Shown in pieces: positions 6,356-7,524 of a stretch of 7,524 nucleotides of DNA. The translations under genes were made by a program, and so were the position numbers. The notes beneath the pieces are model-generated. The model had not been told where the DNA came from and did no database searches. It was given only the letters and a program-made list of their open reading frames with translations. The stretch spans positions 1 to 7,524 of the forward strand of contig DPYD01000050.1 in NCBI GenBank assembly GCA_003545515.1. The letters run 5' to 3'. This stretch comes from Candidatus Kaiserbacteria bacterium (lineage in GTDB: Bacteria; Patescibacteriota; Minisyncoccia; Phycocordibacterales; UBA2100). The first letter of the stretch is position 1. Each line of letters opens with the position of its first letter.

Positions 6356-6982
6356 TCAAAGCAATTGCATCTTATCCAATAGGATTAAATGAGGGTAATC
6401 CAGAGTATCCCGAAGGAGGCGATCCTGGATCGTTAGCCGATACCGGAACTCAGGAGTGGAAAAAACCGCATAACGTATCTCGCGACCAAACTGGGGTTCA
6501 AGAGTTCTGATTGCTCGTTCAAGGCGACCTTCATTCAGAGGGTCGCCAGCGACGATAATATCGACCGGCCTTGTAGGATCGCCCATAAAAGACCCTGACA
6601 AAATTATCGCGACTACCCTGCCGGAACGTTTCAATGTATCCACGATCTCGCGGTGTCGCACGGGATCTATTTCGTGGACAAACGAGGAAAGTGGACGGGC
6701 ATATTTGAAGTCCTGATTAAAGAGCCATGTGTTCTTTTTTTGTTGTTTGGCTCGTATCACGCGTTTTGAATTATTAGCTAGCGTTATTGTGATCTTCCCC
6801 TTTTTTAATACCCCAATTTCTTCGAGATCTCGGATTTCCTTAACCGTTGAAACAATCGGCACATTCGCGCGCTTTGCCGCACTTTCTACAGTAAACGCTT
6901 CGAGGGGAGAGAGAGTAAAAATACGAACAATTCGAGCGCGATTCTTATTCCCAAGGAATGCTGTTAGGAAGTCCTTTGCCAT
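6356..6982 (-). CDS. Winged-helix protein with a degenerate nucleotidyltransferase-fold domain
   Basis: This 208-aa protein has two parts. Residues about 1-75 form a winged helix-turn-helix (MAKDFLTAFLGNKNRARIVRIF..., then a recognition region around VPIVSTVKEIRDLEEIGVL), which suggests DNA binding. Residues about 108-200 have a nucleotidyltransferase-like fold: IILSGSF (117-123) followed by PVDIIVAGD (129-137), EIRYAVFSTPEFRYR (178-192) and a helical end. The usual GS...DxD metal site is incomplete: only the second Asp (D131) is present and Pro occupies the first position, so catalysis is doubtful and the domain may bind a ligand or partner. I associate this architecture with small regulators of Patescibacteria, from memory. 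The ATG at 6982 is preferred over the upstream TTG at 7018, because that lies inside the promoter -35; the -10 ends 7 nt before the ATG, so the mRNA is probably leaderless. Confidence 0.75.
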   Translation of the reverse strand: MAKDFLTAFLGNKNRARIVRIFTLSPLEAFTVESAAKRANVPIVSTVKEIRDLEEIGVLKKGKITITLANNSKRVIRAKQQKKNTWLFNQDFKYARPLSSFVHEIDPVRHREIVDTLKRSGRVVAIILSGSFMGDPTRPVDIIVAGDPLNEGRLERAIRTLEPQFGREIRYAVFSTPEFRYRLTIQDRLLRDTLDYPHLILLDKMQLL

Positions 6983-6989
6983 ACCAAAA

Positions 6990-7018
6990 AGTATACTCCG
7001 CACCCTAGTGTCCTGCAA
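6990..7018 (-). promoter_or_regulatory. Promoter giving a nearly leaderless transcript
   Basis: TTGCAG (7013-7018), a 17-nt spacer and TATACT (6990-6995) precede ATG at 6982. A start 6-8 nt after the -10 would fall at or within a base or two of the ATG, leaving no room for a Shine-Dalgarno. The -35 overlaps the U-tract of the terminator just upstream. The GACACTAG word in its spacer also occurs at the -35 of the 23S promoter. Confidence 0.65.
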
Positions 7019-7023
7019 AAAGA

Positions 7024-7058
7024 CGACAAAACGACCCTATAGAGGGGTCGTTTTGTCG
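7024..7058 (-). terminator. Strong intrinsic terminator
   Basis: A perfect 14-bp stem (CGACAAAACGACCC at 7024-7037 and its complement at 7045-7058) with a 7-nt loop is followed on the minus strand by UCUUUUU (7023-7017). It ends the short unit downstream of rplL and insulates the winged-helix gene. Confidence 0.8.
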
Positions 7059-7074
7059 GTTGACAATGCGGTTA

Positions 7075-7173
7075 TTATTTGAGAGCAAACCAGAGAAATG
7101 TTATTTCAACGTAACTTTTCCACCAACCGTCGTCGCTATGCTCCTCCTTGAAAACACCACAAGAGTACTTCAT
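7075..7173 (-). CDS. Candidate 32-aa small protein
   Basis: ATG at 7173 to TAA at 7075 (followed by a second TAA) encodes MKYSCGVFKEEHSDDGWW... ending in an aromatic ITFLWFALK. The alternation of polar and aromatic residues suggests two or three beta-strands; I know no family. There is no Shine-Dalgarno; AGAAAAATG and a 5-bp hairpin precede it. It ends 17 bp before a strong terminator and begins about 55 bp after the terminator-like hairpin following rplL, so it could be its own unit, though no good promoter is seen. It overlaps, in another frame, a stretch that resembles the end of rplL; both readings cannot be equally right. Confidence 0.35.
   Translation of the reverse strand: MKYSCGVFKEEHSDDGWWKSYVEITFLWFALK
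7101..7160 (-). pseudogene. Possible decayed copy of the rplL 3' end
   Basis: In the frame ending at TAA 7101-7103 the translation ends IATTVGGKVTLK, close to the L7/L12 tail [12 protein letters not shown]. The last 27 nt match rplL at about 20 positions, and AAGGAGGAGCATAG lines up with AAGAAGAAAATAG a little upstream. No more of the gene can be traced. It is a remnant of a partial duplication, or chance similarity. Confidence 0.3.
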
Positions 7174-7226
7174 TTTTCTAAAGCGGATTACCGCTAAGAA
7201 AAATTGGTCACCCACGGTTTTCAACG

Positions 7227-7255
7227 AAAGACGTCCGCCGATGGTGGACGTCTTT
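7227..7255 (-). terminator. Terminator-like hairpin downstream of rplL
   Basis: AAAGACGTCC (7227-7236) pairs with GGACGTCTTT (7246-7255) in a perfect 10-bp stem with a 9-nt loop. In the minus-strand RNA the 3' arm ends CUUU followed by CGUUG, so the U-tract is short and partly in the stem. It most likely ends the rplL transcript about 70 nt after the stop codon, perhaps incompletely. Confidence 0.55.
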
Positions 7256-7268
7256 CTGCTTTCCTTCT

Positions 7269-7334
7269 CGGGAGACCAAATGTTCTCCCGACCCCACTCA
7301 AGCCAGCGAGTAACCTTGAAGTATTATTTCAAGG
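7269..7334 (-). other. Two further hairpins at and after the rplL stop codon
   Basis: CCTTGAA (7314-7320) and TTCAAGG (7328-7334) form a 7-bp stem that spans the rplL stop codon. CGGGAGA (7269-7275) and TCTCCCG (7284-7290) form another 7-bp stem just downstream. With the terminator-like hairpin they make three stem-loops in a row and may protect the mRNA 3' end. Confidence 0.5.
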
Positions 7335-7524
7335 ATACTTTGCCGCCGGCTTCTTCTATTTTCTTCTTCCATGCCTCCGCATCTTCTTTCTTCACGTTCT
7401 CCTTGAGCATTGCGGGGGCACTTTCTACAAGGTCCTTCGCCTCTTTGAGACCAAGCGCCAAAACCTCTTTCACCACTTTGATGACGGCGATTTTCTGGGC
7501 ACCTGCCGCAGTAAGTTCCACATT
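7324..7524 (-). CDS. rplL: 50S ribosomal protein L7/L12, C-terminal part (cut by the window edge)
   Basis: These 66 codons plus stop are the end of L7/L12, the stalk protein of the large ribosomal subunit that recruits and stimulates translation GTPases. The segment is the globular C-terminal domain: [20 protein letters not shown] carries the conserved helix that contacts elongation factors, with Lys and Gly at the usual places, then [25 protein letters not shown] and the closing KVSLK. The GTG at 7519-7521 is an internal Val, not a start: the frame stays open to the window edge (NVELT...), so the N-terminal dimerisation domain and hinge are outside. rplL is usually preceded by rplJ; that would lie off the right edge. 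A partial copy of its 3' end may lie about 225 bp downstream. Confidence 0.96.
   Translation of the reverse strand, partial: NVELTAAGAQKIAVIKVVKEVLALGLKEAKDLVESAPAMLKENVKKEDAEAWKKKIEEAGGKVSLK

Noticed and set aside
6313..6510. 65-codon + strand frame
   Set aside because: Antisense to the end of the winged-helix gene, with no family resemblance or ribosome site.

Overview
The window looks like a chromosomal piece of an uncultivated bacterium, most likely of the Patescibacteria/CPR (Parcubacteria-like). This is inferred from style, not proven. The 23S rRNA gene carries extra insert arms, the protein genes are short and compact, several starts lack a Shine-Dalgarno, and there is a small winged-helix/degenerate-nucleotidyltransferase protein of a type I associate with that group. 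All recognised genes are on the minus strand, so transcription runs from high to low coordinates.

Reading in the direction of transcription: (1) 7524-7324 is the C-terminal half of ribosomal protein L7/L12 (rplL), followed by three hairpins ending in a terminator-like one. (2) 7225-7024 is a short segment between two terminator hairpins. It holds either a 32-codon ORF or a decayed copy of the rplL 3' end (the two readings compete), and it ends in a strong intrinsic terminator. (3) The tail of that terminator runs into a promoter for an apparently leaderless gene for a winged-helix + nucleotidyltransferase-fold protein (6982-6356). (4) 6119-5430 encodes a multi-pass membrane protein of the mechanosensitive-channel TM-helix type, followed by a terminator. 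(5) 5340-5131 is an intergenic zone with four copies of a CCYGTTAGA repeat arranged as nested inverted repeats, the last one covering the next start codon. (6) 5136-2929 is a nucleotide-sugar/surface-polysaccharide group: a sugar nucleotidyltransferase, then a Nudix hydrolase and an NAD-dependent sugar epimerase/dehydratase joined by an ATGA overlap. (7) 2690-2321 holds a hypothetical protein and a possible tiny overlapping ORF. (8) From 2241 to 1755 there is a near-consensus promoter embedded in CTAG palindromes, a terminator about 90 nt downstream, and a run of strong hairpins leading into 23S rRNA. (9) 1755-1 is the 5' part (a little under half) of 23S rRNA, with an intervening-sequence-like insert in helix 45 and a second expanded arm near the 5' end.

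The most notable points are that the 23S gene has its own promoter and no 16S gene in front of it (it appears unlinked), that a terminator lies between that promoter and the rRNA (a small RNA or an attenuated leader), that 23S carries two insert arms, and that the short unit downstream of rplL sits between terminators. The nucleotidyltransferase, Nudix and epimerase genes plausibly work together in making or policing nucleotide sugars for the cell surface; their exact substrates cannot be read from sequence alone.
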